A stretch of 64,000 nt of DNA from Actinomycetaceae bacterium MB13-C1-2. GTDB taxonomy: Bacteria; Actinomycetota; Actinomycetes; Actinomycetales; Actinomycetaceae. The stretch spans positions 1,922,001-1,986,000 of the forward strand of contig CP141731.1 of the NCBI GenBank assembly GCA_035621235.1, read 5' to 3'. The notes under the pieces were generated by a model. That model saw only the letters and a list, made by a program, of their open reading frames with translations, was not told where the DNA came from and did no database searches. The position numbers were made by a program, and so were the translations under genes. This document shows positions 52,338 through 61,736 of this stretch, piece after piece; positions within the stretch are counted from its first letter, which is position 1, and each line of letters starts with the position of its first letter.

Positions 52338-54602
52338 ATGGCGATCAGCACAGAACCCGCTGCCGATACAAAGACCCAGACAGCGTGGAGGGGATTTGAG
52401 CCGGGACTCTGGCAAGACCTTGTCGATGTCCGCGACTTTGTCCAGATGAACTACACGCCTTACGAGGGCAATGCGGAGTTCCTTGAGGGCCCAACTGAGC
52501 GCACCACGCGGGTGTGGCAGACGCTTAGCGAGATGTTCCCGAAAGAGCGTGAGGACGGGGTCTATGACATTGACACTAAGACCCCCGGCCAGATTACTTC
52601 CCATGGCCCCGGGTACATCAGCGAAGACGACAACGTGGTTGTTGGTCTGCAAACCGATGCACCACTAAAACGAGCCATGATCCCCAACGGTGGATGGCGC
52701 ATGGTCGAGAACTCTCTGAAGACGTATGGATATGAGGTTGACCCTACCGTCAAGGAAATCTTCACCAAGTATCGCAAGACCCACAACCAGGGAGTCTTCG
52801 ACGTTTATCCCGATTCCGTCCGCAAGGCGCGTTCTGCTCACGTCGTAACAGGTCTTCCCGACGCATACGGCCGCGGTCGCATTATCGGTGACTACCGTCG
52901 CGTCGCTCTGTACGGTGTTGATCGACTGATCGAGGCGAAGCAGGTCGATAAGGCCGAACTGAACAGCCGCTTCTCGACGGAGGAAATTATTCGTCACCGT
53001 GAAGAACTCGCGGAGCAGATTCGGGCGCTTCAAGAACTCAAGGAAATGGCCGCAAGCTACAGCTTTGACATTTCTGGACCCGCAAGCAACGCTAAGGAAG
53101 CCGTTCAGTGGCTTTACTTTGCGTATCTGGCAGCGGTTAAGGAGCAGAACGGCGCGGCAATGAGCCTTGGTCGAACCTCCACGTTCTTGGATGTCTACTT
53201 CGAGCGTGACCTTGCAGAAGGCACATTGACTGAGCAGGAAGCCCAAGAAATCATCGATGACTTTGTCATCAAACTCCGTATTGTCCGCTTCCTGCGTACT
53301 CCCGAGTACGACGCACTGTTCTCCGGTGACCCGACTTGGGTTACCGAGACGATTGGTGGAACCGGTCGTGACGGCCGTCCGCTGGTCACCAAGAACTCTT
53401 TCCGGATGCTTCAGACTCTAAACAACCTGGGTCCGGCTCCCGAACCGAACATGACGGTGCTTTGGTCAGAGACCCTGCCCGAAGGATTTAAGGACTTCTG
53501 CGCCAAAACTTCAATTGAGACCTCGGCAATCCAGTACGAGTCCGACACTTTGGTCCGTGAAGCATGGGGCGATGATGCTGGAATCGCATGCTGTGTTTCT
53601 GCAATGGCAATCGGAAAGCAGATGCAGTTCTTCGGGGCCCGAGTAAACCTGGCAAAGGCCCTGCTTTATGCAATCAACGGTGGTCGGGATGAGAACACTG
53701 GAGCACAGGTGGCTCCGCCCACTCCGGCAGTATCCGGTGACGTGATGGACTTTGAGGATGTCTACGCCAAGTTCGATGTCCTGATGGACTGGTTGGCTCG
53801 CACATATGTCGATGCCCTCAATTGCATCCACTACATGCACGACAAGTATGCGTACGAGCGTATCGAGATGGCTCTACATGACACTGAGATTCTACGAACC
53901 ATGGCCTGTGGTATTGCCGGTCTCTCGGTCGCGGCCGACTCGCTGTCGGCGATCAAGTACGCGAAGGTAACGCCAATCCGCGACGAACGTGGGCTAATCA
54001 CCGACTACAAGATCGAGGGCGACTTCCCGAAGTTTGGCAATGACGATGACCGCGTTGACGAGATCGCCGTTGACCTAGTTCACCGCTTCATGGAGAAGAT
54101 TCGTGAGTATCCGACATACCGCGACGCACTGCACACTCAGTCGGTACTGACGATTACCTCTAACGTCGTCTACGGCAAGGCTACGGGGAACACGCCCGAC
54201 GGGCGTCGGGCGGGTGAGCCGTTTGCCCCGGGCGCCAACCCGATGAACGGCCGCGATACCCACGGAATGCTTGCTTCGGCACTGTCTGTGGCGAAGCTGC
54301 CGTACAGCGAGTCACAGGATGGTATTTCGCTTACCAACACTGTCGTTCCCTCCGGTCTGGGACGCACCGAGGATGAACAGGTGAAGAACCTGGTTGGTTT
54401 GCTCGATTCGTACATGGGGGAGCAGGGCTACCACATGAACGTAAACGTGCTGAACCGTGACACCCTCTACGACGCTATGGAACACCCGGAGAACTACCCG
54501 CAACTGACTATTCGTGTTTCGGGATACGCGGTGAACTTCGTGCGGCTTACCAGAGAACAGCAGATGGATGTCATCTCCAGGACGTTCCACGAGCGCGTCT
54601 GA
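52338..54602 (+). CDS. pflB: Formate C-acetyltransferase (pyruvate formate-lyase)
   Basis: Splits pyruvate with CoA into acetyl-CoA and formate under anaerobic conditions. The 754-residue protein has the paired active-site cysteines in [11 protein letters not shown] and the glycyl-radical site in [10 protein letters not shown] near the C-terminus, 25 residues from the end. Length is normal. The ribosome-binding site is AGGGAGC. TATGCT at about 52276 is a possible -10 box; no FNR-type operator is clear. The activase gene follows at once. Confidence 0.97.
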   Translation: MAISTEPAADTKTQTAWRGFEPGLWQDLVDVRDFVQMNYTPYEGNAEFLEGPTERTTRVWQTLSEMFPKEREDGVYDIDTKTPGQITSHGPGYISEDDNVVVGLQTDAPLKRAMIPNGGWRMVENSLKTYGYEVDPTVKEIFTKYRKTHNQGVFDVYPDSVRKARSAHVVTGLPDAYGRGRIIGDYRRVALYGVDRLIEAKQVDKAELNSRFSTEEIIRHREELAEQIRALQELKEMAASYSFDISGPASNAKEAVQWLYFAYLAAVKEQNGAAMSLGRTSTFLDVYFERDLAEGTLTEQEAQEIIDDFVIKLRIVRFLRTPEYDALFSGDPTWVTETIGGTGRDGRPLVTKNSFRMLQTLNNLGPAPEPNMTVLWSETLPEGFKDFCAKTSIETSAIQYESDTLVREAWGDDAGIACCVSAMAIGKQMQFFGARVNLAKALLYAINGGRDENTGAQVAPPTPAVSGDVMDFEDVYAKFDVLMDWLARTYVDALNCIHYMHDKYAYERIEMALHDTEILRTMACGIAGLSVAADSLSAIKYAKVTPIRDERGLITDYKIEGDFPKFGNDDDRVDEIAVDLVHRFMEKIREYPTYRDALHTQSVLTITSNVVYGKATGNTPDGRRAGEPFAPGANPMNGRDTHGMLASALSVAKLPYSESQDGISLTNTVVPSGLGRTEDEQVKNLVGLLDSYMGEQGYHMNVNVLNRDTLYDAMEHPENYPQLTIRVSGYAVNFVRLTREQQMDVISRTFHERV

Positions 54603-54657
54603 CGGAGTCGCAGGATTCTACTCACCCGCACCGCTAGAGACTCCCGTTGCCCGTATA

Positions 54658-55461
54658 ATGGGCGCGGGTCTCTCTGGACTTGATTCTGCCGATGACCTGG
54701 AGCGCGTCGAGCAAGCCAGGATGATTCACTCTGGCGAGCTCATGTCAGTGCACTCCTGGGAACTTGTAACCGCCGTCGATGGTCCGGGTACCCGAATGAC
54801 CACATTCCTTTCGGGGTGTCCTCTGAGGTGTCTTTATTGCCATAACCCCGACACGCTTGATATGCGTCGCGGCACCATGATCCCGACCGAGGAACTCATG
54901 GAGCGAATGCTCCGTTACAAACGAATCTTTGATCGGACCGGGGGCGGTATCACCATGTCGGGTGGAGAGCCCCTGATGCAGCCCGCGGGCATTGCAAGGA
55001 TCTTCGAGTTCGCGAAGGAAAACGGGATTCATACGGCGCTGGACACGACGGGGTTCCTGGGTTGGCGCTGTACAGACGAAATGCTCTCTAACCTCGACCT
55101 GTGCCTGCTGGACATCAAGTCGGGAACCGAAAAGACGTACAGGGCGCTGACCAGTCGAGAGTTGCAGCCGACGATCGAGTTCGCCAAGCGCCTAAGCGAT
55201 GCGGAAGTATCGGTCTGGGTTCGATTCGTACTGGTTCCCGGACACACCGACTCGGCTGATAATATCCGCGAGGTGGCTGAGATCGCGTCGACGATCACGA
55301 GCCTTGAGAGGCTTGAGGTACTTCCGTTCCATCAGATGGGGCGCGATAAGTGGCACGCTCTCGGCCTGCCTTACCTACTTGACGAGGTCGAACCGCCCAC
55401 GCCAGGCGAGACAGAAGCGGCAAGAGATATCTTCCGTGAAATGGGAATCCCAACGTTCTAG
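54658..55461 (+). CDS. pflA: Pyruvate formate-lyase activating enzyme
   Basis: A radical-SAM enzyme that creates the glycyl radical on PflB. The CxxxCxxC cluster motif is GCPLRCLYCHNPDT, and TMSGGEPLMQP and a late HTDSADNI fit the family. The frame opens at 54568, inside the pflB end. ATG 54658 gives a 267-residue protein with an N-terminal extension as in related actinobacteria; ATG 54742 gives the 239-residue core form. TATAAT overlaps ATG 54658, so an internal promoter and a later start are also possible. Confidence 0.92.
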   Translation: MGAGLSGLDSADDLERVEQARMIHSGELMSVHSWELVTAVDGPGTRMTTFLSGCPLRCLYCHNPDTLDMRRGTMIPTEELMERMLRYKRIFDRTGGGITMSGGEPLMQPAGIARIFEFAKENGIHTALDTTGFLGWRCTDEMLSNLDLCLLDIKSGTEKTYRALTSRELQPTIEFAKRLSDAEVSVWVRFVLVPGHTDSADNIREVAEIASTITSLERLEVLPFHQMGRDKWHALGLPYLLDEVEPPTPGETEAARDIFREMGIPTF

Positions 55462-55473
55462 CAGGAAAACCAG

Positions 55474-55507
55474 AAGCGCGGTCGGAGTTTATTCTCCGTC
55501 CGCGCTT
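55474..55507. terminator. Terminator hairpin after pflA
   Basis: A 14-base stem with one mismatch (AAGCGCGG.CGGAG/CTCCG.CCGCGCTT) and a TTTATT loop, between the 3' ends of pflA (+) and the small helical protein gene (-). It could end transcription from both sides. Confidence 0.65.
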
Positions 55508-55527
55508 CCCCGGCTGACTATGACGAT

Positions 55528-55827
55528 TTACTCATTACCAATCTTGCGGTCGATCTGATCTCGAATAGTCTCGATTGCTGCCTTCTTGTCGGGCGCAGCG
55601 CCCTTCGCAGCCTGTTCCAGAGCATCAAGAATCTTGTCACTGACGGCTTCTGCCTGGTCAGATTTGAGCAGTTCATTGAGACTTCCAGCATTGAGACCAA
55701 GGGAGCTCAGGTCGATTCCGGCTGCTTTGGCCACAGCGTCCTCATTCGCGTCGGCTCCAAGCCCGAGGGCCTCCTGAGCCTTAGCAAGGATGGATGCCAA
55801 CGGGTTCTCTGCTTTTGCTTCAGCCAT
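55528..55827 (-). CDS. Small acidic helical protein, unknown function
   Basis: A 99-residue, alanine-rich, mostly helical protein (MAEAKAENPLASILAKAQEALGL, ending DQIDRKIGNE). ATG 55827 has GGAGG seven bases upstream; an earlier ATG (55848) does not. There are no membrane segments. It resembles nothing that I can name. Confidence 0.65.
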   Translation of the reverse strand: MAEAKAENPLASILAKAQEALGLGADANEDAVAKAAGIDLSSLGLNAGSLNELLKSDQAEAVSDKILDALEQAAKGAAPDKKAAIETIRDQIDRKIGNE

Positions 55828-55935
55828 TTCGGCCTCCTCATTAGTCACATCTAGTTGGTGCTTTCTCGGACATAATGCACGATTCGGATCGTCTGCGTAG
55901 CGGTTTTGAAAAACCTGGACGCCTCCTGCGTTGAC

Positions 55936-57384
55936 TTAAGCTGTCACCCGCGGCGGTCTTGGAGAGGCAGCCCTGACGTTTGGTAGAGGGTCATTGAAGG
56001 AATCGAGATACGAGCGAAACAGATCGCGTTGCCATGGCCTAGCACCGGCTTGTTCGAGTCGTTGGATAGCAGCGTCGATGAACTGTGCTTTCGTCTTTAG
56101 CTCAATCCGTTTGGGACTCGGATGCTCAGGGGTCGGAACTTCTCGGTTGAGAGGCCACCACGCAAGAGCACGCTGAACTTTGGCGCTCAGAACGACATCC
56201 GGGGCGACTTTAAGTGGCTCGGCAATGGATGCGACTGCCTCGCGAACCTCAGTCAACCGCTCGGCAGCGACCGGGTCGATGCGTTTCCACTGACCCGCTG
56301 CCGGCACTGAGTATGGATCGGCAGCGGAGCGCGCCGGGTACGCACCAGCCGGCAGATCGTAGGCTCGGGTCGCGGCGTGCCACCAGGAATCTATGTTCCT
56401 CCGGGCCACGGGCCGCTTAAAATCGTTGATCTGTAGCAGTTCACGCTTGGATGCGGGGCGGCTCAGCGACGCCTCAATAATGGCGCTTGGAGTCAGAACC
56501 CGTCCGGGGGCCGTGTCTGTGTCTTTTGCGATTTCTTCCCGTTCACGCCACAGTTCTCTGGCAACTGCAAGCTCCTCCGGGCGGCGCAGCTTACCGATGC
56601 CCTTGAGGTTGCGCCAGTGGTTCGGCTTCGGGGCCAGGGGAGCTCGGAGCTCATAGTCAAACTCCTGCTCGGCCCACGCCCAGCGATCAGACTCCTCAAG
56701 CCTTGAGGTAAGTACCTCGCGGAGCTGCGGGAGAAGTTCCACGTCCAGCGCTGCGTATGCCAACCAGTCTTTTGGAAGTGGCCTGGTGGACCAATCCTCG
56801 TTTTGATGGTTCTTCTTGAGACGGATTCCCAGGTACTCCTCGGTAAGTGCTCCGAGCCCGAAGTGCTGGGAGCCCAGCAGTCGCGCCGCAATCTCGGTGT
56901 CAAAGATTGATGAGGGACGAAGGCCGAGGTCCTGCATGCAAGCCAGGTCTTGGTCTGCGGCATGGAGGATCCACTCGGCGTCGAGAGTCCTAGAGAGGAC
57001 GCTCAAATCAGGCAATAGGTGGCTATCAATGAGAAATGTTCCTACGTCTCCCCGACGTATCTGAACCAGATACGCGGCCGAGCCATACGTCCGACCCTGA
57101 GCTCGCTCGGTATCCACCGCAACGGGCTCAGATGAGCCCGAAAGCTTGCCCGCTGCTTGTTCAAGATCCGCGAATGTGTCAATTAGCGACGGAACTCCTT
57201 CCGCCGGTTCAACCAGTAGTGGAAGCTCGTCTGTTACTTCGTCTGGTCCTGCCAGAGGAGTGGAGGGAGAGTCCGCGTTGCTCATCGCAGTCTCCGCCGA
57301 ACGTCTTCTCTTTCGAACACGGCGGGTTGCTAACGCCTCTGGTTCGGGATCGTTTGGAGCCAAGAATAGGGGTGATTCACCCAT
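55936..57384 (-). CDS. rnd: Ribonuclease D-type 3'-5' exonuclease with HRDC domain
   Basis: Trims RNA 3' ends. The 482-residue protein has a DEDDy exonuclease domain: VAVDTERA, a central WILHAADQDLACM, IFDTEIAARLLG, and LAYAALDVELLPQLREVL. The HRDC domain follows at about residues 265-345. The start is an ATG that overlaps the end of DUF3000 by eight bases, so the two are cotranslated. In mycobacteria the pair is Rv2681/Rv2680, next to dxs, as here. Confidence 0.92.
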   Translation of the reverse strand: MGESPLFLAPNDPEPEALATRRVRKRRRSAETAMSNADSPSTPLAGPDEVTDELPLLVEPAEGVPSLIDTFADLEQAAGKLSGSSEPVAVDTERAQGRTYGSAAYLVQIRRGDVGTFLIDSHLLPDLSVLSRTLDAEWILHAADQDLACMQDLGLRPSSIFDTEIAARLLGSQHFGLGALTEEYLGIRLKKNHQNEDWSTRPLPKDWLAYAALDVELLPQLREVLTSRLEESDRWAWAEQEFDYELRAPLAPKPNHWRNLKGIGKLRRPEELAVARELWREREEIAKDTDTAPGRVLTPSAIIEASLSRPASKRELLQINDFKRPVARRNIDSWWHAATRAYDLPAGAYPARSAADPYSVPAAGQWKRIDPVAAERLTEVREAVASIAEPLKVAPDVVLSAKVQRALAWWPLNREVPTPEHPSPKRIELKTKAQFIDAAIQRLEQAGARPWQRDLFRSYLDSFNDPLPNVRAASPRPPRVTA

Positions 57385-57940
57385 TTATCGTCCCAAAGGA
57401 TGTGACTCCGCTTGGCTCTAGGCCACAGTTCTGTCGTAATGCTTCGCTCCATGCGGTCAAGTGTTCCGCCAACTCCTCACTAACTGGGCTCCAAGAACAA
57501 CGTAGGTCAGCGTTCAGAACCGACCCCATCAGGTCGAGGCCGCCAAAGGTCTCCGTGATCTCTCGAGTTACTGACCCAACGAGACGGTCAAATCCGGCCC
57601 CGGCCTCGTCGAAACTGTCTACAAGAGTCTGCCAGATTGCCTCACCTAGCAATGGGTCGGTGCTCTGGTCCGCATCGATCTGGATTCGAGCATGCCCGAC
57701 CAATCGAAAGGGTCCGCCCCAGTTCTCTTGTTCATCCGGGTCGTAAAGAACGACCAACGTGGAACTGCCGATTGGGTGTTCCTCATCCGCTAGTCCTGCA
57801 TCTACCTGCACTGCCGCGGCGTAGGGTGACAGTCGTGCGGGAGCAGGTGCTTCGTAGATCGAAAGTGAAGGGTCAACACTGGCACGCCGCAGACTCAGTA
57901 GTGCGTCTACGAACGGCTCCGGCGGGCCAATCTCATTCAC
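57377..57940 (-). CDS. DUF3000 family protein
   Basis: A 187-residue soluble protein with the DUF3000 pattern: PEPFVDALLSLRRASVDPSLSIYEAPAPARLSPYAAAV, a GSSTLVVLYDPDEQENW strand, and FRLVGHARIQID. It always lies before RNase D. The GTG start is supported by TAGAGT ending six bases upstream. Function is unknown. Confidence 0.88.
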   Translation of the reverse strand: MNEIGPPEPFVDALLSLRRASVDPSLSIYEAPAPARLSPYAAAVQVDAGLADEEHPIGSSTLVVLYDPDEQENWGGPFRLVGHARIQIDADQSTDPLLGEAIWQTLVDSFDEAGAGFDRLVGSVTREITETFGGLDLMGSVLNADLRCSWSPVSEELAEHLTAWSEALRQNCGLEPSGVTSFGTING

Positions 57941-58029
57941 GAAATCACTCTACGAGGATGGCGGGATTGGATTTCGCTGGCACGCCGAAGAAGCCTGAGC
58001 AGATCGGGCAAATAACGACAAAACAGCCA

Positions 58030-58059
58030 TTCGAACCATGCCGGGGGACCAAGTAGACT
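58030..58059 (+). promoter_or_regulatory. Likely promoter of the FemABX cluster
   Basis: TTCGAA and TAGACT with 18 bases between, about 50 bases before the first FemABX gene. The mRNA would have a leader with GGGGGAGAG before the ATG. Confidence 0.45.
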
Positions 58060-58633
58060 CATCTGGACGGCTCGGGATACGAATGACTTGTCTACGGGGG
58101 AGAGACGTGATGGACGGTTCAAAATCAGAAGGCGTGTCGTCGATTAGTGCTCAAGAGATGCGGTCGTTGGCTGTTGATGCGGAGATAAACGTTCCGATAG
58201 AACAGACCTGGGTGTGGTACGAATTCGATGAAGCTCTGCCGGGACGGTCCCTGGCCGGATTCTTTTCGATTCAAGTAGATAGCCGCGCAGTGGCAGTGAT
58301 GGCCCTAGAGCGAATACAAAGAGACGGAGTCGAGTTTCTTCACACGCCAAATGGCCCGGTCTGGCTTGTTCCGCAGAGCGCGGAGCTGGAACAGCGGGTC
58401 ACAGACCTCATAGTTGCCTGGGCCAAAAAGGAAAATCCCTGGGCTGCCTTCATCCGTCTACAACTCGCATTCGAACCAAAGAGGGTGGGAGAGTGGGCCA
58501 AAGAGATCGCCGCTGAGCGTTCAACTGTGGTGTCCCTGGAGGGCGGCGAAGAGGGAATTCTCAGCCAGTTCTCTGAACTGGTCCCCGGAAGTTGGACTGA
58601 GAAATCAGATACCGACTTTCGGGGAGCTTTTCT

Positions 58634-59122
58634 ATGCGAACACGTTCACTTCTTTCACCCAACCAACGAGAACTCGCGGTTGACTATTTCGAGCAGGGGT
58701 ACGGCGCGGGCGCGACCGCAAACCGTCTGCGAGTGCCCATGGATCGGGTGCGCATGTTGTATGAGCGTTGGCGAATCCATGGCAGATTGTGTCTTGTGGA
58801 GAAACCAACAAAAACTGCGTACTCGTATGACCGTAAGAAGGAGATCGTTGATCGGTTTCTGGCTGGAGAGTCTAAGCGTGCCCTGGCCGAGGAATTTCAG
58901 CTCAGTTCGCCGAACTTAGTCAAGAACTGGGTGCACAAGTATCGAGTTGAGGGGGAAGACGGACTGCGGCCTAAGCCCAAGGGCAGGCCGAAGGGAGATC
59001 CTGATGTTCCCCAGCGGCCAGTTTCTGAGCTGGAACGCGTGCAACGGGAGAACGTGCGGTTGCGGGCGGAGAACGCGTACCTGAAAAAATTGCGGGACTT
59101 GAGGGATCAGGGGCTGCACTAA
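58634..59122 (+). CDS. IS3-family transposase, OrfA
   Basis: A 162-residue DNA-binding part with two helix-turn-helix regions (MRTRSLLSPNQRELAVDYFEQG; RKKEIVDRFLAGESKRALAEEFQLSSPNLVKNWV) and a leucine-zipper-like helix (ELERVQRENVRLRAENAYLKKL) that ends at the slippery AAAAAA (59084-59089). A -1 slip there joins it to OrfB. Otherwise translation stops after RDQGLH. Confidence 0.9.
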   Translation: MRTRSLLSPNQRELAVDYFEQGYGAGATANRLRVPMDRVRMLYERWRIHGRLCLVEKPTKTAYSYDRKKEIVDRFLAGESKRALAEEFQLSSPNLVKNWVHKYRVEGEDGLRPKPKGRPKGDPDVPQRPVSELERVQRENVRLRAENAYLKKLRDLRDQGLH

Positions 59123-59163
59123 AAACACGTGCTGTAGCCACTCTCAAGGACGACTACGATCTG

Positions 59164-59973
59164 TTGGTACTGCTCGATGTCGCAGGGCTTGCCAGGTCAA
59201 CGTTCTATTACCACCTGGCCAGACTCGACGGCGCAGACCCGCACGCGGAATTGAAAGCAGCGGTCGAAGAGATCTTCGAGCACAACAAGTCCCGGTACGG
59301 TCACCGCCGCATCCACATCGAGCTGCGTAAGCAAGGGTGGCAGGTCGCGAAGAAAACCGTGTTGAAAACGATGCAGGTCCTGGGGTTGAAACCCAAAACG
59401 CGTAGCCGTAAACGCTTCTCCAGCTACAAGGGCAACGTCGGCAAGATCGCCCCGAACCTACTTAACCGCCAGTTCTTTGCGGATCGCCCGAATGAAAAAT
59501 GGGTGACGGACGTGACTGAGTTCAAAGTAAGGGAAGCCAAGCTGTATCTGTCACCGGTCCTGGATCTGTGCGACCGCTCTATCGTTGCGTTCGCCACGAG
59601 CCAGCACCCAACAGTGGAGTTCGCGGTGTCCTCACTGAGGGACGCGCTCGAACAGCTCCCAGAGCACGCATCGCTCCTGGTCCACAGTGACCAAGGATTC
59701 CATTACCAGCACGCGCACTGGCAACAATGCCTAGCAATGGCAGGCGCTGCGCAGTCGATGTCCAGGAAGGGCAACTGCCTGGACAACGCAGTAATGGAGA
59801 ACTTCTTCGGCCACCTGAAGGAAGAGATGTTCCACCATGACTCCTTCGACAGCATCGAAGACCTCGAAGCCGAGATCCACGCATACATCGCCTGGTACAA
59901 CACCGAGCGCGTCTCACTCACACTTGAGGGCATGAGCCCGATGGAATACCGTGCTCATGCCCTCGCCGCATGA
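59164..59973 (+). CDS. IS3-family transposase, OrfB (DDE catalytic part)
   Basis: The integrase core has WVTDVTEFKV, LVHSDQGFHY and NAVMENFFGHLKEEM, the DDE residues. The region before it (SRYGHRRIHIELRKQGWQVAKKTVLKTM) is the family's HTH_21 domain. The frame is open upstream from the slippery site at 59084 without a stop, so the active product is the OrfA-OrfB fusion rather than a separate OrfB. The given start (GTG... or ATG-like) is only formal. Confidence 0.9.
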   Translation: MVLLDVAGLARSTFYYHLARLDGADPHAELKAAVEEIFEHNKSRYGHRRIHIELRKQGWQVAKKTVLKTMQVLGLKPKTRSRKRFSSYKGNVGKIAPNLLNRQFFADRPNEKWVTDVTEFKVREAKLYLSPVLDLCDRSIVAFATSQHPTVEFAVSSLRDALEQLPEHASLLVHSDQGFHYQHAHWQQCLAMAGAAQSMSRKGNCLDNAVMENFFGHLKEEMFHHDSFDSIEDLEAEIHAYIAWYNTERVSLTLEGMSPMEYRAHALAA

Positions 59974-60528
59974 TGCTTTAATTAAGCCGTCCAACTTCCG
60001 GGGACCAGTTCACTCCCAGGGGGCCAGGGAGGCTTTGCTGAAAGCGCGATCCGTTTCCCCCGTCATCGTTCGAGACGAGACATACCTGGCGCGTGAGGAC
60101 TTTGCCCCGTACTTCGCGCTGCTGGAAGATAGCGAGGCCGCCCCAGAGTTCGCCTCCTGGAGTCGGAGTACATACAGCAAGCTTATTGAGCGCCTTACTC
60201 CCGGGCATGTGCGCCTATACGCGGCAAGGTATGAAGACCAACTGATTAGTTGGCTACTTTTCACTATTTCCGGAGTCGAGGCGGTATGCGAATGGAGCGC
60301 GCGTTCGGCGGCAAGCGCAGACATAGACGCACTCGCTCAGACTGCATTGGCGGCAGCGGTCGACCTGGCTGACCAAGGAATAGAACGTCTCGAGTTGCGC
60401 GAAGGCATCCATCCAGAAGCGCACAGACAGGGTTCGCTCGCATTCTTGCGCCAGGAATTAACTGGGGAGTATACCGAGACATCTATCACCTACGATTTGC
60501 CTCTCAACCGGATCGCAGAGGGAATCAT

Positions 60529-61659
60529 GTGGATAGTGTCGAGTCTGCGAAGCAAGCTCGGTCGATAGGATCGGTGGACGCGATAGTTCGGAGGCACCAA
60601 TTGTCTGAGCGCAGCACGTTTCAGATCGAGAAGATAGATGAGACCCAACTACGGCAACTAGTCGACGACACGGGCGAAAGCCTACCCATCGAGCAAACCC
60701 CCGCTTGGTACAGATTTGAGCGCACTTTTCCTGACCGCACTTTTCTCGGATTCTTCGCCATCTACCGGGACGCAGATCCGATTGCGTTGATCGCCCTACA
60801 AAAGGTTGAGTATCACGGGACCTACTTCCTCTGGGCAAAGCATGGTCCTGTGTGGCTTGTTTCTCTCACCCCCGAGCTTGAGGCCCAGGTTGCGTCAGCG
60901 CTCGTTGACTGGGTCAAGCAAACCCACCCTCGGGCTGCGTTCCTGCGAATCCATGTGGACGAGGGGTGCGAGGGGACCCATCCTCCGATGCAGATCGTCA
61001 CCTATGACCAAACTGTGGTCATGAGTACAGTCGGCGGTGCAGACGGCATCATGGCCGGTCTCAAGAAGCGCGGCCGGAGCTACCTCCGTCAGTACCTGCG
61101 TCGCACTCCCGTAGAAGTCGTGGACGAAACAGCAGAAGCCATCAGTGACTTTGCTCGGTTCCACCGCCTGATGGCTTCAACCGCTTCGCGACAGAGCTTT
61201 AGTGCGTGGTCATCCGATGTCTATCAGTCAATGTTGCGCGAACTGGGTCCGGAACATGCTCGGCTCTACGCTGCCCTACTGGACGGAGAGATGGTGGCAT
61301 GGGCAATCTTCACGGTCTCCGGAAAACAGGGAATCTATTACTACGCCGCCTCAAGCGAAGCTGGTAGGGAAGTCGGAGCCCCGACCCAAATCCTCTACCG
61401 CGCGGCAATTGCGCTGGGTGACCAGGGAATTGAGGAGATCGACCTAATGGGCATTGGCTCAGAGCTTGCTCCTTCGCTGATGCAACTCAATTCCTTCAAA
61501 ACCGGGTTTGCCAAAGAAGTAAGCGAAGTGACTCCGGCACGCGACCTGGTAATCAGCATGCCTCGGTATCGTTTCCTTACCACTATTCGGTCGGGAAAAC
61601 GGGTATTGAGAGAAGTAAATTCACGTCTTCGTGGCAAACCCAACGAAAAGGGCAAATAG
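60529..61659 (+). CDS. FemABX-type peptidoglycan bridge ligase, short form
   Basis: A 376-residue protein of two GNAT-like subdomains, without the coiled-coil arm: ESLPIEQTPAWYRFERTFPDRTFLG, PVWLVSLTPELEAQV, and SYLRQYLRRTPVEVVDE leading to the second fold with GIEEIDLMGIG. Members transfer amino acids from aminoacyl-tRNA to lipid-linked peptidoglycan precursors. The GTG start overlaps the end of the split upstream gene by 40 bases, with AGAGGGA before it. It is the paralog of the split gene and may cover its task. Confidence 0.85.
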   Translation: MDSVESAKQARSIGSVDAIVRRHQLSERSTFQIEKIDETQLRQLVDDTGESLPIEQTPAWYRFERTFPDRTFLGFFAIYRDADPIALIALQKVEYHGTYFLWAKHGPVWLVSLTPELEAQVASALVDWVKQTHPRAAFLRIHVDEGCEGTHPPMQIVTYDQTVVMSTVGGADGIMAGLKKRGRSYLRQYLRRTPVEVVDETAEAISDFARFHRLMASTASRQSFSAWSSDVYQSMLRELGPEHARLYAALLDGEMVAWAIFTVSGKQGIYYYAASSEAGREVGAPTQILYRAAIALGDQGIEEIDLMGIGSELAPSLMQLNSFKTGFAKEVSEVTPARDLVISMPRYRFLTTIRSGKRVLREVNSRLRGKPNEKGK

Positions 61660-61671
61660 TCGACTTCGGGT

Positions 61672-61700
61672 TTGTTGAGTGGACCCACCCCTGGTAAAGT
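61672..61700 (+). promoter_or_regulatory. Promoter of the tRNA-Gly/tRNA-Val pair
   Basis: TTGTTG (61672-61677) and TAAAGT (61695-61700) with a 17-base spacer, about 36 bases before the tRNA-Gly. The -10 fits the TAnnnT box used elsewhere in the window. Confidence 0.55.
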
Positions 61701-61736
61701 CTCCATTGCTGATTTGAGCAGTTGCTCAATCTCAAC

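Larger units (their letters stand above)
58574..60012 (+). mobile_element. Intact IS3-family (IS150-group) insertion sequence (1439 bp)
   Basis: The ends are 24-base perfect inverted repeats (TGAACTGGTCCCCGGAAG and on) at 58574-58597 and 59989-60012. CTC flanks both sides (58571-58573 and 60013-60015), the 3-base target duplication of the family. Two overlapping-type frames, orfA and orfB, encode a complete transposase after a -1 frameshift at a run of six A. It splits the first FemABX gene. Confidence 0.93.
58110..60568 (+). pseudogene. FemABX-type peptidoglycan bridge ligase gene split by an IS3-family element
   Basis: The left part (58110-58573) encodes the first 155 residues of a FemABX/MurM-like protein (INVPIEQTWVWYEFDEALPGRS, NPWAAFIRLQLA). 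The right part (60016-60568) encodes the remaining GNAT domain from QGAREALLKARSVSPVI to LNRIAEGIMWIVSSLRSKLGR. Removal of the 1439-base insertion and one CTC copy gives an uninterrupted frame of 338 residues that aligns without gaps at the junction with its intact neighbour. The family adds amino acids from tRNA to lipid II or peptidoglycan. The gene is inactive as it stands. Confidence 0.85.

Noticed and set aside
58578-60011. IS3 ends set at CTGG...CCAG with no target duplication
   Set aside because: Placing the ends at TGAACTGG...CCAGTTCA gives a CTC duplication and restores the interrupted frame, so those ends are preferred.
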